From positions 1,277,935 through 1,341,934 of the forward strand of contig NC_041777.1 of assembly GCF_900090045.1 (NCBI RefSeq): DNA of 64,000 nucleotides, given 5' to 3'. Positions 1 through 13,611 of this stretch are shown piece after piece. The DNA comes from Plasmodium malariae (taxonomy: Eukaryota; Apicomplexa; Aconoidasida; Haemosporida; Plasmodiidae). Numbering within the stretch: the first letter of the stretch is position 1; the number at the start of each line of letters is the position of its first letter. Position numbers and translations under genes: made by a program. A model generated the notes under the pieces. That model was not told where the DNA came from and made no database searches. It worked only from the letters and a program-made list of their open reading frames with translations.

Positions 1-2690
1 ATATTTATAAGACATAAAATGGGAATATTCTAAAAAAATCGAAAAATTTGAAGTTGAATTATTTAAAACTGTTACATATTTAGCTGTATAAGAAAAATAA
101 AATAAATAAATATTAAGTTGTAATACATTATATATTAGTATATATATTATATTATTTGATTTATATTCGCATATATGTATCTGTACGTGTTTTCAATATT
201 AAAAATGTAAACTTATTTAACCATTTTTATTTTTTATTAAGCATTAAAAAAATTTATTATATTATATTTTTCTAAAATGAATTTACTAAAATTTATCATC
301 TTTTATTTTTTAATAATATATTAATAGTTAATAATATTAATAATTAAAAACTATTTAAAAATATACAGATTATATGGGAAAATTGGAAAATGATATTAAA
401 TAAAAGAAAGAATATGCCTAATACATAAAAATGAGGTATATATTACAAAAATATTCTTTAATATAAGATATAAAAACTATTTTTATTTGAATTGCAAAAT
501 TAAAGGAAAAATTATAATAATAAGAAATTATCTTACAATTAGAAGAAGATATTTGTAAATTATTTATTTTTATTCCCTCAAATTATTAGTTTTTCATTTA
601 TATGTACTTTTATACCGTACATGAATTTTATATAACGAAATATTCTGTTTTAATGTAATTCCAAGAAGGAATATTAGTAGAGTATTTTGAACAGGTTTCG
701 CTTTGCCATTGATAATTAAGTAAAATTTTTTATGAACAAAAAAAAATAGAAAAAGACTTTTTTTTAATCTTTTGCTTATTAGGTTTTTAATTTTCCCTGT
801 AGCTATTATTCTTCTAATTGTATATATATTTATTTTTTATATAAGTTTGAATTATATTCTAATATATACAAACATATATGATTAAAAAATATAAATTACA
901 TATCTATATATCCATACAAGGTTCTTAACAACTTAAATTGACTCTTTCGTTTCATTTTTATATTTCTCCTTTTTACCCCGCTTTTTTCTTTTTTTTTTTG
1001 CATTTAGTTTTCGAAAAATTAAAATAAAATAATAACATATTATTAAATATTAATGGAATTATTTCTTGTGTATACTTTTCTAAATTAAGGTAAAGCATAA
1101 ATTGCATTTTGCAGTTGTGAAGAGACACTGAAATGCGAGTATTACCCTGACCTGTTGTAATAATTGGAATGATAAATGTAACTATAATTGTAAATTTTAC
1201 TTTATTTTCTGCGTTTTGTATACTATTTTTTACCATAGGCTTAGATATTAATGGAGTATGCATGAAAAAATTTTAATAATTGTAAAAAGTGAAAACTGCA
1301 TACATTATCAATATGTATGGGTATGAATTATCTATATGATAATCCTAAGCATTTATATTTATTTTTTTAGGATACAAGAATCTCTATCAAGACAACTTAT
1401 TCACGTAGAAAGAATGTTACTCCGATGGTGTAGAAAATGGAGAGTAAGCAAATTCCTATCTTACGAAACGATGCGTAACTCGTAGAAAATGAAAATAAGA
1501 AATATATAAAAATGTAAAATAAAATGAAATGTTATTTATAATGATACAAAATATATGTATAATTGTAAACTTTTGAAATTAATTTTTTCCCCCTTTTTTT
1601 TCTATATTAAGAAAACAATTACAAAGATGCTTTTGTAAAAACGAAGATATATTTACATTTGCAAGTCTTATGCAAAAGAGACTGAAAAAAATGGAAATGT
1701 ATCTGTTTTCAAATTTTTTTTTTATTTATTCCTGCTTGCCTTAATTGGTATATAAAACATAAAATGCACGAAATAAGGAAGTAATTGTATATTCTCGAGA
1801 CATCGACGTATTAGAGCTGAAAAAAATTGTTTTAAAAGAATTTATAATAATCAATCATGCTACTGTATCGTGTACATATACGTGTGCCTATAAATATGAG
1901 CATATGTGCAGGTATGTATGTACTTATGTGTAGGTGCAAGTGTATGTGCACATATGTATACTTACATAGTGTACTATATCCATTTACATATTTTAATATA
2001 TGTACTTTCTTATATTTCAAAATACCTATCGTTACTTTTAAACTTGTAAAAACATGTTAAATTATTTGACTATATTATTAAAAGAGGCGATGTAAGCTTG
2101 TTGTCTAATATAAACAGAGGGCACTTAAAAATAATAACAAATAAAACATATATGATATATCTTTGCCAGATTAATTTATCTATTTAATCTCATAAAATCA
2201 TTACAAAAATTCCTTATTACGGTTGAGCTTAATACATATATATGTAAATTTCTTTTTATGTTGTTTTACTCATTTTATGTGACCGGCAAAAGAAATTCAT
2301 GGGAAAAATATTTTTATAAAGACACTAATGCTAATTCAATCCGTTTAAAGCAAGATAAATAAAATAAGGTATTTATCATAGGAATACAATTATATGTCAA
2401 TAACTGAAACAATTTAAGTATACAACTGAATTCATATCTATGAAGTTAATAGGGTAGTATTACACACGATTATATATTTCTCTATGTATAGGACAAGCGC
2501 GAATATATATATCATTTTTTATACTATTTTTCTTAGTATATTTTTTATTATTTATGATCAAATGTCATAAAGGGTAAAACATGTGTACAAATATATATAT
2601 GTATACAAAATTTTGCCTATTGGAAATTTATTTACATGTCATTACTGATATTACTAACTTATGTTCATCCGTTATAGATATGAACAATTT
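1..2690. other. Left-edge non-genic stretch with coding-like scraps
   Basis: No complete gene is recognised here. Base composition between about 600 and 3300 is visibly less AT-rich than in the rest of the window. An acceptor-like tract ending near 1370 is followed by an open reading frame to about 1487 (+) rich in Arg, Leu and Trp. On the minus strand, 973-1263 is open for 96 codons, but it ends in a poly-lysine tract from a poly-T run. Neither has a recognisable family or a convincing splice partner. They may be remains of an older gene or slightly GC-richer spacer. Confidence 0.3.
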
Positions 2691-2692
2691 AG

Positions 2693-2860
2693 AATAACGT
2701 CAAGTGCATAAGAGAGTATGAAAAGGATGATAAAATTCAGATAAATGACAATGGAAAGTAAGAGCAATGCATGAAGTTCATTGAAACATATACTTCTCTT
2801 ACGGATGTTAATAAGGAAAAAGGAAAAATAGATATATATTATAAGTCACCTGAACAGTAA
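2693..2860 (+). pseudogene. Short coding-like relic, family unknown
   Basis: One frame from 2693 reads as a charged, protein-like segment of about 55 codons, containing Cys-Ile-Arg-Glu-Tyr-Glu-Lys and Cys-Met-Lys-Phe-Ile-Glu motifs. It is broken by one TAA at about 2759 and ends at TAA 2858-2860. Codon content differs from the surrounding poly-A/T spacer. It could be a piece of a subtelomeric antigen or binding-protein gene. No domain is recognised and chance cannot be excluded. Confidence 0.22.
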
Positions 2861-5772
2861 ACTTTTAAAATTAATTATTTAGAAAGGAAATTCATTTAAC
2901 TGTAGTCCAATTTACATTACTTCAAAATTGTTAACGTACTTTTGATTAGCTCTATTAACGATATTTATATGGGAATTAATGTATGCATTCATCGTAAGCA
3001 TAGAGGAAGCAAAAAAAAAAAAAAAAAGAATACAAAAAATACAAAAGTATAAGAAGTAAAGTTAAAAGCGAATAAACGAAATTAAATAGTTCGTCATGGT
3101 ATGACAGAAAAAATTTCGCATAAGTAAATAAGTGTAAGTAAACATGAACTGTAATTATATGTTTATGCATATGTTCACAATTTACACCATCGTTGAGATA
3201 GTATCTAAAGAAATATACACATGTAATAATAAATAGTATGCACAAGGAAATTACATGTGCAAGTTTACTTTTAATGAATGAATTTATTTGGAACATCGAA
3301 AAAGAAAAAAATTATAATTAGATATTTTTTTTTTTTTAAATTCCCTTAGATATACATATGTTATCTTATCTGTAGTAAGAAAGTGTTAAATATGTTTTGA
3401 AGAAATTAAATTAATTAGAAAAAATAAATATCTGTAAAGTTCTAGAGTAGAATGAAATACATATATATAAAACTCGTAATGATCCTAGTTTTAGGGATTA
3501 TATTAACATATATAAGTTTGTGTGGACATATTTCAATAGACTTCATGGTTGCAATAGTTTTGTAAAAAGATTTAGTAGTTGTATAATAAGGATGACTGTA
3601 AAAATATAACTTAATGAAACAATAGAAAAACAATAATTTCGCTGAACCTATGTATAGAGCAAATTAATTAATTTTTAAAAAAATATTAAAATAAAAAAAG
3701 GCATATACCATATTATTATATCATTAAGAACATGCTAAATTAGAACAAACCTAATCTATGAAAACAAAAGTTATATATATGGGAAATGATTATTACAAAT
3801 GATATTATATCTACAATATTCTAAAAAAATATTAATACATTAATGTAAATATAAATGAATTAATAGATATAACTATATGAATTAAATGTATATATTTAAT
3901 AACGCTATTCACCTGTGTTATATGACTTCACTTATAACATGACTAAATATTTCAAGAAAAATAAAAATTGTTTATAGTTAATACTGTCATTTTACTGAAT
4001 ATGTATGATTAACTGTTTTAAATTTACATTGATTTTTTTTATGAGTACAATATGGATAAAATAATATAGGAAAAATATAATGCTATAAAAATTACTAATT
4101 CCATTAAATACACGGAATATTAGAAAATAGAAAATATATAGACGTTTATATGTTTATATAATATTTATTATTACATGTTATATATATTTTTATTATTTAT
4201 TAAAAAGCGCTATAGTATTATTTTATATAATCACAAAATTGTAAATTTTGACGATGTAATGGACACCCATATGAAGGTATTGTTTAAAGGAATTTAAAAA
4301 TTTTTTTTTTAATTATATATATACCAATATATATATACTGTATAATTATGAAAACACTAAATAAAAAATAACTTTTTTATTATTGTGAAATACTGTAATA
4401 TGATAAAAATTATATGGCATACTATAAATTTCAAGATTTTACATATTTCTTTTCAATTACATAAAAGCTATAGTTTAATATATGATTTGTGGTAATATTT
4501 ATTTATAAATTAATAAAAAATACATTCACTATTAATTCCTGCATAATGCTATTAAAAAGGAAAATAATGAATTATGAATTTTCCTTTATTGTATTATATG
4601 TTATTTTTTATATATTTTTTTAATATATCTTCTCTATATAATTTTATATTCTAAATTATTTTAAAGTATTTTTTTATGGTAATTTTTTTTATTTAAATTA
4701 TAACATTTACTAATTGCATTTCTCTGTCTGCAATTACTTTTTTATTCTTTTTTTCAAAATTATCATTTCTATAAATATTATAAATTTATTTTTTTTTTCA
4801 AAAAAAAATGAAAAAAGAAAATATAAATTTAGTATTTGTTAAATTTAGTAAAATTTATTTTAGCTATTATAAAAAAATATACTTTTTTTATTAAATATAA
4901 ATTTTAGTATTCCATATAAACAATATGATTAGGAGTATATAAAAAAGATAGATTAGACAGTACATTTTAAAAAATTAATATTGTGTATGCAAACTAAATC
5001 CTATAATATCATTTCGAAATTTTTCTTGTATAAATATTTTATATGTCCTAGGTATATCGCACATGTTAAATTATAATTTATGCTGTAAGAAAAAACTTGT
5101 CTTATTTCTTTATTTTCTTTTTCCTAGAATACTATTATACATTATAAAATATTCTTGTATTTTTCAATTATAAAATAATTTATAAAGTGCATAACTTGTA
5201 AAAATAACAGATATTATTAGTAGGAACCTTAGACAAAAAGTAATAACTATAATCTTAATATATGCTAATGCACCACTTCTTTTAGCATATATTTTATTTA
5301 TCCTAATTGTAAAAAAAATTACTAACGTATGCTCAAAACTATTTTATTTTATTTTTTTTTTGGAAAAGTATTGATAACAAAAATTTAGAATTGTTCTTTT
5401 AAACTATTATGATATATATACATTTTTTGAGTATTTACTGATAAAATTAGTTCTACTAGAAATTATTATATTTAATGTTGCTTTTTTATAACGAGCTTTA
5501 TTGGAAATATTTAAAATAATATTTATAATATGATCATTTCCTTTTTATCCTTTATGTATGCATTTTATTGGTGAATTTACTACAATTTTAACTAAATAAA
5601 ATATCAAAGTATTTAACTATACCCTTTTATCAATACCTTGCATATATACATCAAAATTTGTACCTACATATGTACGTTTTAAAATTAATACCATAGTAAA
5701 GGGAAAAAACTTATATTTTATTTAAAACATATACATTTATTCTTTTTATTTGGATAAATTCTTATTTTAATA
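2861..5772. other. AT-rich intergenic spacer
   Basis: No gene is seen. The minus-strand frame at 2976-3296 is hydrophobic and dominated by Phe, Leu and Tyr, as expected from T-rich DNA, so it is not called. From about 4200 onward the spacer resembles sequence at about 27.6-28.3 kb. The part at 5260-5560 resembles 32.74-33.0 kb. This suggests the spacer belongs to a duplicated unit that continues into the gene relic at 5773. Confidence 0.5.
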
Positions 5773-6500
5773 ATGCTATATGAATATAATATAGAAGAAG
5801 GCTTTCTATATATTTTTATCTTCTTCATGTTGTATATACAAATATATACTTATAAGAAATTTTCCCTTATGTGGGAGTAAATTTTTGGCATTATAAATAA
5901 TAAAAATATTATTTTTTCTTTGTTGTGTACCTCTGATAAATCTTTAGATAATTAGAACGGTACAGATGAAACGTTAGACTCAACAAATTATATATTATTA
6001 TTAGAAAATAAGGGGGAACTTATATGGGAATAATAATATATTATTTGGAAATTGATATTATGATTTAGACAATTATTATGATAATGCTGAATTAGATTAT
6101 GATGAAAAAGGTTGGTTAAAATTATTGATAATTCTGGATTTGTATACAATAAATTAGAAAAAATATTGACGTATGTTATATATAATTCACTGGAAGAGAT
6201 ACATATATATTTCTTGAAAAAATATTATATATAGGATTTAATCCTATACATATATACAGGAACGTAGATATCATATCGAGAAGAAAGGTTTAAAACATTT
6301 AGCATGTATGAATTCTCTTTAGCAATTACTCCATAAGGGTTTTTTTAAAGTTTTTATTACTTTTTTTATTTCTTATTCCATTGAGTTATTCACTATATAT
6401 ACTAGGTTAAGAACTACGAAGGAGATTAATTACTTCGGAGGAGATATATACATCTGTATTATTGTAAGTTACATTATTATATATTTTACTGCTTATAAAT
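5773..6500 (+). pseudogene. Decayed two-exon exported-protein gene, copy 1
   Basis: An ATG at 5773 opens a short hydrophobic first exon, whose Phe/Leu/Tyr-rich leader contains an Ile-Glu-Glu motif. A second-exon-like segment follows from about 5937, reading Lys-Ser-Leu-Asp-Asn then several stops. Near 6180-6330 are traces of a basic segment. At 6335-6400 a hydrophobic Phe/Leu run resembles a C-terminal membrane segment, followed by an Arg-Arg-Arg-Leu stretch. Two other copies of the same pattern lie at 28349 and 33196, which is what makes the relic credible. The protein cannot be made, because stops and frameshifts occur throughout. The family resembles Plasmodium exported proteins of unknown function with a KSLDN...RLLFE-type start; that name is inference. 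Confidence 0.5.
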
Positions 6501-8094
6501 GTATCGGTAAAATTTTTAGAATAAACATTATAAGCAAGAGGACATGAAATTAAAGGCTACTTATAATTAGTATACTGTTATGAGAAATATTTTTTTTAAT
6601 GATCTATGAAAATTTTTCTTTATTATTAATAAAATTGTGATTAAAAAATATTAACTGCATATTCACAACTTGTTTTTATGTAACACATATAATATACAAA
6701 TATATTTTAATACAGAAAAGCAAACAATTCTGTCTTAAATATTTATAATAGTTTGCATCTTCTATATTTGTTTTAGTATTATAATTTATTTTGGAGGGTA
6801 ATTTGGTTCCATGCCACAAAAAATAGATGTAATATATTTTTCGGATACATAAAAATGTGATATGATATTTCTCAGTAGTTACAGTAAAAGCATGTTTTTT
6901 AGTTACAATTTTTGGAAGTCCTAAATGCTTCATTAGTATTTTTATTATAATAAATACATGATCGTTAATTTAATATCAAATTTTACAATTTATATAACTT
7001 CACTGATCTAGTAAAGTAATTTATATTTTCAAAATTTTTAACTTTTTTTTTATGGTTGTAAATAAGCATTTTGATAAATCTTTTTAAAAATTAGTTATAT
7101 ACTACTTTTAATTTTAGCATATTATATAGTTCTTCGTTCAATAAAGTTAAAACCATGGGTTCTTTTGTTGTTATATGTATTTCTTATTTAAAGGTAAACA
7201 TAAGAGATAATCTTTATGAAAAATTTATTATGATAATAATATGTTTAATAACTTATTTTATTTATGAATATTTTAATAAATCTCAATATTTTTTTCATAG
7301 TTAAAATATGAATTTATGAAAAACTAATAATACAACTCTCCTTTAAAAAATAAGTTATTTATAGAAGATTATTAACTTTTAAATACATAAATCTTTATAT
7401 TTATCTGAGTTACTTAAAGGATAGTTCCTAATTCACTTTTTATCTTAGATAAATTTTAGAACTAAAACTTTATATAAATATTATTAAAAATATATGTAAA
7501 AATATAAGAATATAAAATTATATTCAATACTACTGCTAACGGAATTAAACAGTTACATTATTATATCAAGATAGTATTAAGTTTATTGAACAACTATTCT
7601 ATACATTATTTGTTTATGTATAATTATTTTAGTTTATTTCTTCTAAATATATATTAAATTAAAAGGAAAATGAAATAAGTTGATAAATTTACAAACTTTT
7701 CATTCATAGATAATAATACATATTACAGCTGATTAAATATTATAACCCTCGAATGTTATTTTACAAAAATAAAAGATAAGTCTTTATTTACCTTTTAAAA
7801 TATATACCTTTTTAGTTAATTAAATGGTTTGTTATAAATTTGATGTTTTATATATGTTCTAGCAGAAAAAAGAAAGAATAGATTTATAGTATACCTAATT
7901 GCAATAATGCAATATAAAACAAAAATCTAAGAAAAATATTTTTTTCATCTATTACTTCTACTATTATATTGTTATAATAATTAATAGTTTCCTAAGAATA
8001 ATAAGTTTTTCAAGAGTATAATAATTATAAAATTCGAACCATCAATAGGAAAACATTGTTAAAATCAGTAATATTTTTTTTAATGTATAAACGA
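6501..8094. other. Duplicated spacer between relic and fam-type gene
   Basis: No gene is seen; the minus frame at 6676-6933 has no recognisable features. Landmarks recur in two other spacers. A 'gatc(c/g)(t)ttaat' element near 6960 matches 29534 and 34398. A segment at 7140-7230 with 'ttaaaggtaaacat' matches about 29740-29830. Near 7770 the words 'ctttatttacctttt' recur around 11950. These shared landmarks mark the spacer as part of a repeated unit that ends at the fam-type gene. Confidence 0.5.
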
Positions 8095-8170
8095 ACGCAT
8101 TATCTATATTCTCTACATTCTATATTCCAAATATAATCAATATTTCGAATATTAAATAATCATATATATT
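8095..8170 (+). promoter_or_regulatory. Conserved upstream block of fam-type gene
   Basis: A conserved block about 300-370 bases before the ATG contains 'ttatctatattctctac', then 'ttcgaatattaa' and 'atcatatat'. The same order of words occurs upstream of the genes at 12706, 35734, 39266 and 56655, and again at 63676. Conservation across different gene subtypes suggests a promoter or 5' UTR element. No function has been shown. Confidence 0.5.
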
Positions 8171-8462
8171 ATTTCAAAATGAATTAATAAAAATTTTTTT
8201 TAATTATTTTATTATATGAAATAAATAATTTGTATGCTTTAAGTATTTATTAATGATTTCAATTTATATAATTTTAATTAAAGTTTTTCTTGTCTCTGTT
8301 GTAAAAAAAAATTATAGTTATACACTTCTTATTATGTTTCTACAAAAAAAAAAAAATATATAAATAAATAAAAAATAATAGTGTCCATTATAATTAAAAG
8401 AATATTATATTATTTTTAATAGTACCCCTTCTCAGAATATTACCATTTTAATGATCTACGTT

Positions 8463-9476
8463 ATGGAAAAAAAAGTTAAGTTACTGTTATTCTTTAAAAT
8501 TTATAGTTTTATCTTTTTAAGTTGGATATGTTATTTATATAATTATGGGGTATGTTAATATCATTTAAAGTTAAACGTATGACTTATATTCTTCGTGCTT
8601 TATTTTTGTTAGTATTTCTTTTTAGTGCGAGATGATTCGTTGAAATGATCCATTTTTTTTTTTTTTTTGCTTTTTCAGGTTATGCATAACAAAATTTTGC
8701 CTAAATGCCATACAAATCATCAAAAATTATATGCACGAAATTATCGATTATTGGCAAAATATAAAAAGAATAAGGCTTCAAGTATTGTATGTTTAAAAGA
8801 AGGGATACCAAATGGAGTAAACGATGAAAAATATATATATAATAATGATAAATGGGCAACAGAAAAAAGGAAATTATCAAATGGAAATTTATCACAAGGT
8901 GCAAAAGTCCACAAAAAAGATGTAATAAATAAGTCTTGTATATTTGAAACAAAAAAATATTCCTATATAGAAAGAAAAATATTCAAGGAACTTGATTATG
9001 AGAATTTTATTAAAAACAATAAGACAATCAGTAATAAAGTTTACAAAAAAATAATACGAAAAAAATTGGGATCACTACTGAGTTCACCTATCCTCTTTTT
9101 GTTTTTTTTGCTATCAATAGGACTTATATTAGATGTATCCGCAAATTGTGGGTTTATATATGGGATTACTAAGTTATTGAATTTATTTGTAAGTGGATGG
9201 TTCCGTACCTTAAATAATATGCTGAATTCTTCTTCTATAAAATGGATATTCCAGCCTTTGAAAAAAGTACCAGAACTTCTAAAGAAGAGTGAGAAAGTTA
9301 GGGGAACATTTATTGATGCTGGGAAGGCAGAAGGATATAATTATGCGCCGGTTTTTTTTGGTTATCTAATCTATGTTATACCTTTTATTATATTAGGTAT
9401 CACACTTATATTAGGAGTTTTTTATTACCATAAAAAAGTTAAGAAATATGAAGTAATTAAATTGAGGAAAAGATAA
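8463..9476 (+). CDS. fam-l/fam-m type exported protein, subtype A (probably fam-l)
   Basis: Two exons: 8463-8549 and 8679-9476, with a 129-base intron (GT at 8550, pyrimidine-rich tract, CAG at 8676-8678), phase 0, giving 294 aa. Exon 1 encodes a 29-residue hydrophobic leader. A PEXEL-like RLLAK lies at residues 52-56; the acidic fifth position is Lys, so it is non-canonical. The middle is lysine- and asparagine-rich and includes KKIFKELDY-like and NNKTISNKVYKK-like motifs. Two membrane segments lie at about 162-182 and 254-279, with a basic KKVKKYE tail. It is expected to be secreted and exported into the host red cell; its function is unknown. It leads a doublet with the subtype B gene at 12706. 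Assignment to fam-l rather than fam-m is from memory and could be reversed. The upstream promoter-like block supports this start. Confidence 0.82.
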
Positions 9477-12261
9477 AATATATAATGTGAAACATATTTC
9501 TTTATGTAACGAGGTCTTTAATTTAATATAACAAATGCAATATATTTAAATATTTATTTATTAGTCATACATATAATTCCTTAAATATTATAGTTACACT
9601 TATATATACATGTCCTTTTTAGTATATAATAGTTAAAAAATATGTTCTACAGTTCTTGGTGAATTTTAATGTTATAATATTTCTAAATATATATTTTAGT
9701 ATATTGTTTAATATTAATTATATATTTATGGTTTAATATATATATTTAAAAATATATAGGCATTTCAAGAAAAATATATATTTATGCATTATAATTAATA
9801 TATAATATGACAATTCATATAATTTTAATGAAGTCTTGAATTAATTTATATTTGCAATATATGAAATAGCACATTCTATTTGTTTTTTTATTTCATCTTA
9901 GAATTATTATTTGTTAACACAATTAAACAACAAATTATTCTTTTAAATTGAACAAATTCGTCTTATTTTTTATTCATCGAAATGAAGTTAGTATATTTTA
10001 TTGCATTTATATAAGTATATTTTCATTAAAACAAACTCTAGAAGTTATTGTTTTATATATGAATTCTTATAAAACTCAACTTAAGGATATTTTAATACAA
10101 AGAGTAATATCGTCTGACAAAGAACAAATAATTTACGCTAATATGCATTAATATTTATATGAGCACATTCTTTAATGTAATATATAATACATTTAAACTT
10201 TATAAAATTCATATGTATATAAGAATATTATAACTTAAAAATAATACATAAGTTAAATGAATCTTTTTGAAAATATAAAATTTTGTGATTAGAAAGCATA
10301 AATATTTATGAGAAAATTAGCAGGACGTTATAATTTTTTCTAATAACTTATACATACAAATATAAACTTATGTTATGTTTGAACGAAAAGTGTATAATAT
10401 CGATTAATTAAAAAAATACATACATATATAGATCCATATATTACTCAATATCATAGATATATAAAAGAAACATGAATTAAATTATGACAATTTATTAGCA
10501 TAAACTTCTTATTAAAATATATTCCATCATAAGCATATATTCATATTTTATATCTAAGGGTATAAAAAAAAGACCTACAATTTTTATAAATACAATAGTA
10601 GAGGATTATAAATTATAAAAGAAATTATTAAATAAATTTGTATTTTAGAAGGAAGAATATTTTTTTATTTTCTTAAAAAAATATTGAAGAAACAAAAGTG
10701 ATTTACATTATATAAGTATAACGTTGAACAAATCATCTATTAAACTTTAAATACTTCCAAAATAAATAACATATTTAAAGGAATACAAAAATTAACATAA
10801 CATCGAATATATAATTGTATTCAAAAAATATTGTAATATTGTTATATATATATATATATATATAAACATAAAACGCGATAGAGTTATTTAATGAGATAAT
10901 TAGCTATGTGGAAAAAAATGTAAAACTCTTGCGTTTGATATTCTAAGTTTAAAAAAATACGACTAATTTAGATAAATATATTTATAATTAATAAATAAAA
11001 GTGCAAAAAAATATTTAGAAACAATGAACATTTCTAAGAAATATGAATACTTTATATAGGTAAATACTTACTGTAATTTTATTATATATAAGATGAATTT
11101 TTCATATGTTGGATATGTATTATTATGAACTGTTAAAATTTGTTAACATATATACTAAATGAAAATATTAACTGAGTAAAATATTTTAGCAATTATATTA
11201 TGAAAGTATAAAAAAACTAAATAAGTGCCTTTATAAATATCGCAATATTACTATAATTTAAAAGAAAATAAATATAATAATGTTAATTTTGGAAAAAAAA
11301 AATTTTTCTATGATTTTTTATTTACTTTCATTGATGAGTAATATTTTAGATGAAAAATAAAAAGGTTTTATATATTAGAAATTTAAAATAAAATTTAAAG
11401 CACTTCATACATTTATAATTATAAAGTAATATGTTACAACATATGAGGAAAATAAATATCTGAATGAAAAACATCTTTAGTTTAAAAGCATTTTTTTAAG
11501 AAAAATCATTTTATTTATGTTAACAGTTTAAATCATTTCTTTAAATTATCTTTCTGAAATAAAATATTTCTAAAAGAATAGATAAAAGATAATATATTTA
11601 TTTTAAAAATTTTAACAGAAATATTACTAACTAATAAATCGTAGTAAATTATTCAGGTATATTTTTATATTTGTTATATGAATATTATATTCTATAGGTT
11701 ATTATATTAAATATATTTCATTTTTATATATATTCTTGAATAATCAAATTATGTGCATTATTTCTATGCGAATTTTACCTTTAATTTATTTTGTTTTATT
11801 TTGATATCTTTTTAATATTTATATAATTAATTAAAAAATCTTAACAATTCAAGTGGGTTAATGTAAATATTTTTAAAATAGAAATTATTATATATATTAA
11901 AATGAATTAAAAATTAAATCTCTCACAAATTATAGACCTAAAAAAAGGATAATCTTTATTTACCTTTAGAACATATATTTGTACATAGATTAGTAAATAT
12001 ATATTAATTCTAATTTACAAATATACAATACACTATAGAATATTACATATGTTTATGTAGTTACTAATGTAATACTATATATAATATAACAAAAAAAATT
12101 GGAATTTATATGGTTTTCTACTTTTATTAATATATTGTTATAATAAATAAAATTTTATTATAAATTAACAGTTTATCAAAAATATAATATTTATAAAAAT
12201 AGAATTATATATAGCAATGCATTATTAATATTGACTACTATTCTAATTATATATAGAACAA
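9477..12261. other. Intergenic spacer within the first A-B doublet
   Basis: AT-rich spacer of about 3.2 kb between the subtype A and subtype B genes. No gene is called. The frame at 9948-10151 starts at TTG, is 67 codons long and lacks family features. A TA run occurs at about 10843-10863. The words near 11940-11970 ('ataatctttatttacctt') match the spacer upstream of the 8463 gene, so the right half looks like a duplicated gene-upstream region. Confidence 0.5.
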
Positions 12262-12335
12262 TGTATAATCTATATTCTCTAGATTCTATCTTTTACGTGA
12301 TGTCAATACTTCGATATAGTAAGAAAACATATGTA
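12262..12335 (+). promoter_or_regulatory. Conserved upstream block of fam-type gene
   Basis: Contains 'tatattctctagattctat' and then 'caatacttcgatatagtaag', matching the block at 8095-8170. It lies about 370-440 bases before the ATG at 12706. Confidence 0.5.
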
Positions 12336-12705
12336 TTTTTTTTGTATTTTTTTTAACAGAAATAATAAAGAGAATATTTAATTTCTATGCCATAACAAAT
12401 AATTAAGTTATAAATTTTTAATATTTAGGAATAAATACAAAATATATTATGTAATGAAAAATAATTTTTTTTTCTTTAATAACATTAAGATAAAATATAT
12501 ATAAAGCATTTATTATTTTATTTTAACTTGTAAATATTGTAGAGCTCATCGTAGTTATATATGTATTATTATAATTAAAAAAAAAAATAAAAATTAATAA
12601 AACAAAATTACATAAATAATATATTAGCTTTTATTATCCTAAGAATATCTTATTATTCTTATTATTTTCCTTATAATATATAATATAACAATAAAAATTT
12701 ATATC

Positions 12706-13611
12706 ATGGAACAAAATATTAAGTCAATCTTATTTATTAAAATTACTCTGTTTATACTTTTAAACTGGTTATGTTATTTTAACAATGTTGTGGTATGAAA
12801 ATATTAATTAAGGATATTTGTACTTTTTGTATATTTGGTATTTTATTTAAATTAACACTGTTATTCTCCATTATTTTATTTATTCTACTATTTAAAAAAT
12901 ATTTTTGTTATTTTTTTCTTTTTTTTTTAGTGTACTTTCACTACATCTATAAATTACAATTGTAACGTTGGTACAAAATTAGCTTCAAGAGCTCGTAGAT
13001 TACTAGCAAAATATAAGCAGAATAAGAATTCCTATATAACAGGGTTAAATGAGAATATATCACGCAATGATGGAGTATATGAAAAAAAAAACATGTATAA
13101 TAAAAAAAAAAGGAACGTGGAAGAAAAGAAGCAATATAATAGATCTTTATTAAATAAGGGGCAATACTATACAGAAATTGTCGATTATAATAATGGAATG
13201 TTTGATGGAAAACATTTCCATTTTGAAAAAAAATTGATTAAAAAAATAGATTATGATAATTTTCTTGAAAGAAAAAGGAGAATTAATGATATACTTTTAA
13301 AAAAAATAAAATTTAAAAATTACAGAAATATAGTTGCTATATTTTTCATTTTTTCCTTGTTTGCAGTAGCAATAGACATAATACCAAGATTAAGGCCTTT
13401 GCATAAAGCTTTTAAATCCAGTAATGAGGGTGATATATTGAAATATATATATGATTTTGTAAATGAATGGGGAGATTCAGTAAATAAATATATTTATATT
13501 ACATTATATTGTGTACTTATGCTTATATTGATTATAATACTTGTAATGGGAATTTGCAAGATCTTAAGAAATAATGAAAAATATAATAAAATTAAATTGA
13601 TGGTCCAGTAA
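12706..13611 (+). CDS. fam-l/fam-m type exported protein, subtype B (probably fam-m)
   Basis: Exons 12706-12792 and 12931-13611 with a 138-base GT...AG intron, phase 0, giving 255 aa. The 29-residue leader begins MEQNIKS and is hydrophobic. RLLAK at residues 52-56 is a PEXEL-like site whose fifth position is Lys. The subtype signature is QYYTEIVDYNNGMFDGKHF at about residues 107-125, followed by a basic FEKK..KK.DYDNF segment. Membrane segments lie at about 162-180 and 217-238, and the C-terminus has an ILRNNEKYNKIKL motif. It is the second member of a doublet with the gene at 8463, on the same strand. The expected location is the infected red cell; the function is unknown. The naming as fam-m is from memory. 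Confidence 0.82.

Noticed and set aside
2976..3296. 106-codon minus-strand frame with hydrophobic segments
   Set aside because: Composition follows the T-rich strand (Phe, Leu, Tyr), including a poly-Phe run from a poly-A tract; no splice signals, leader logic or family motif.
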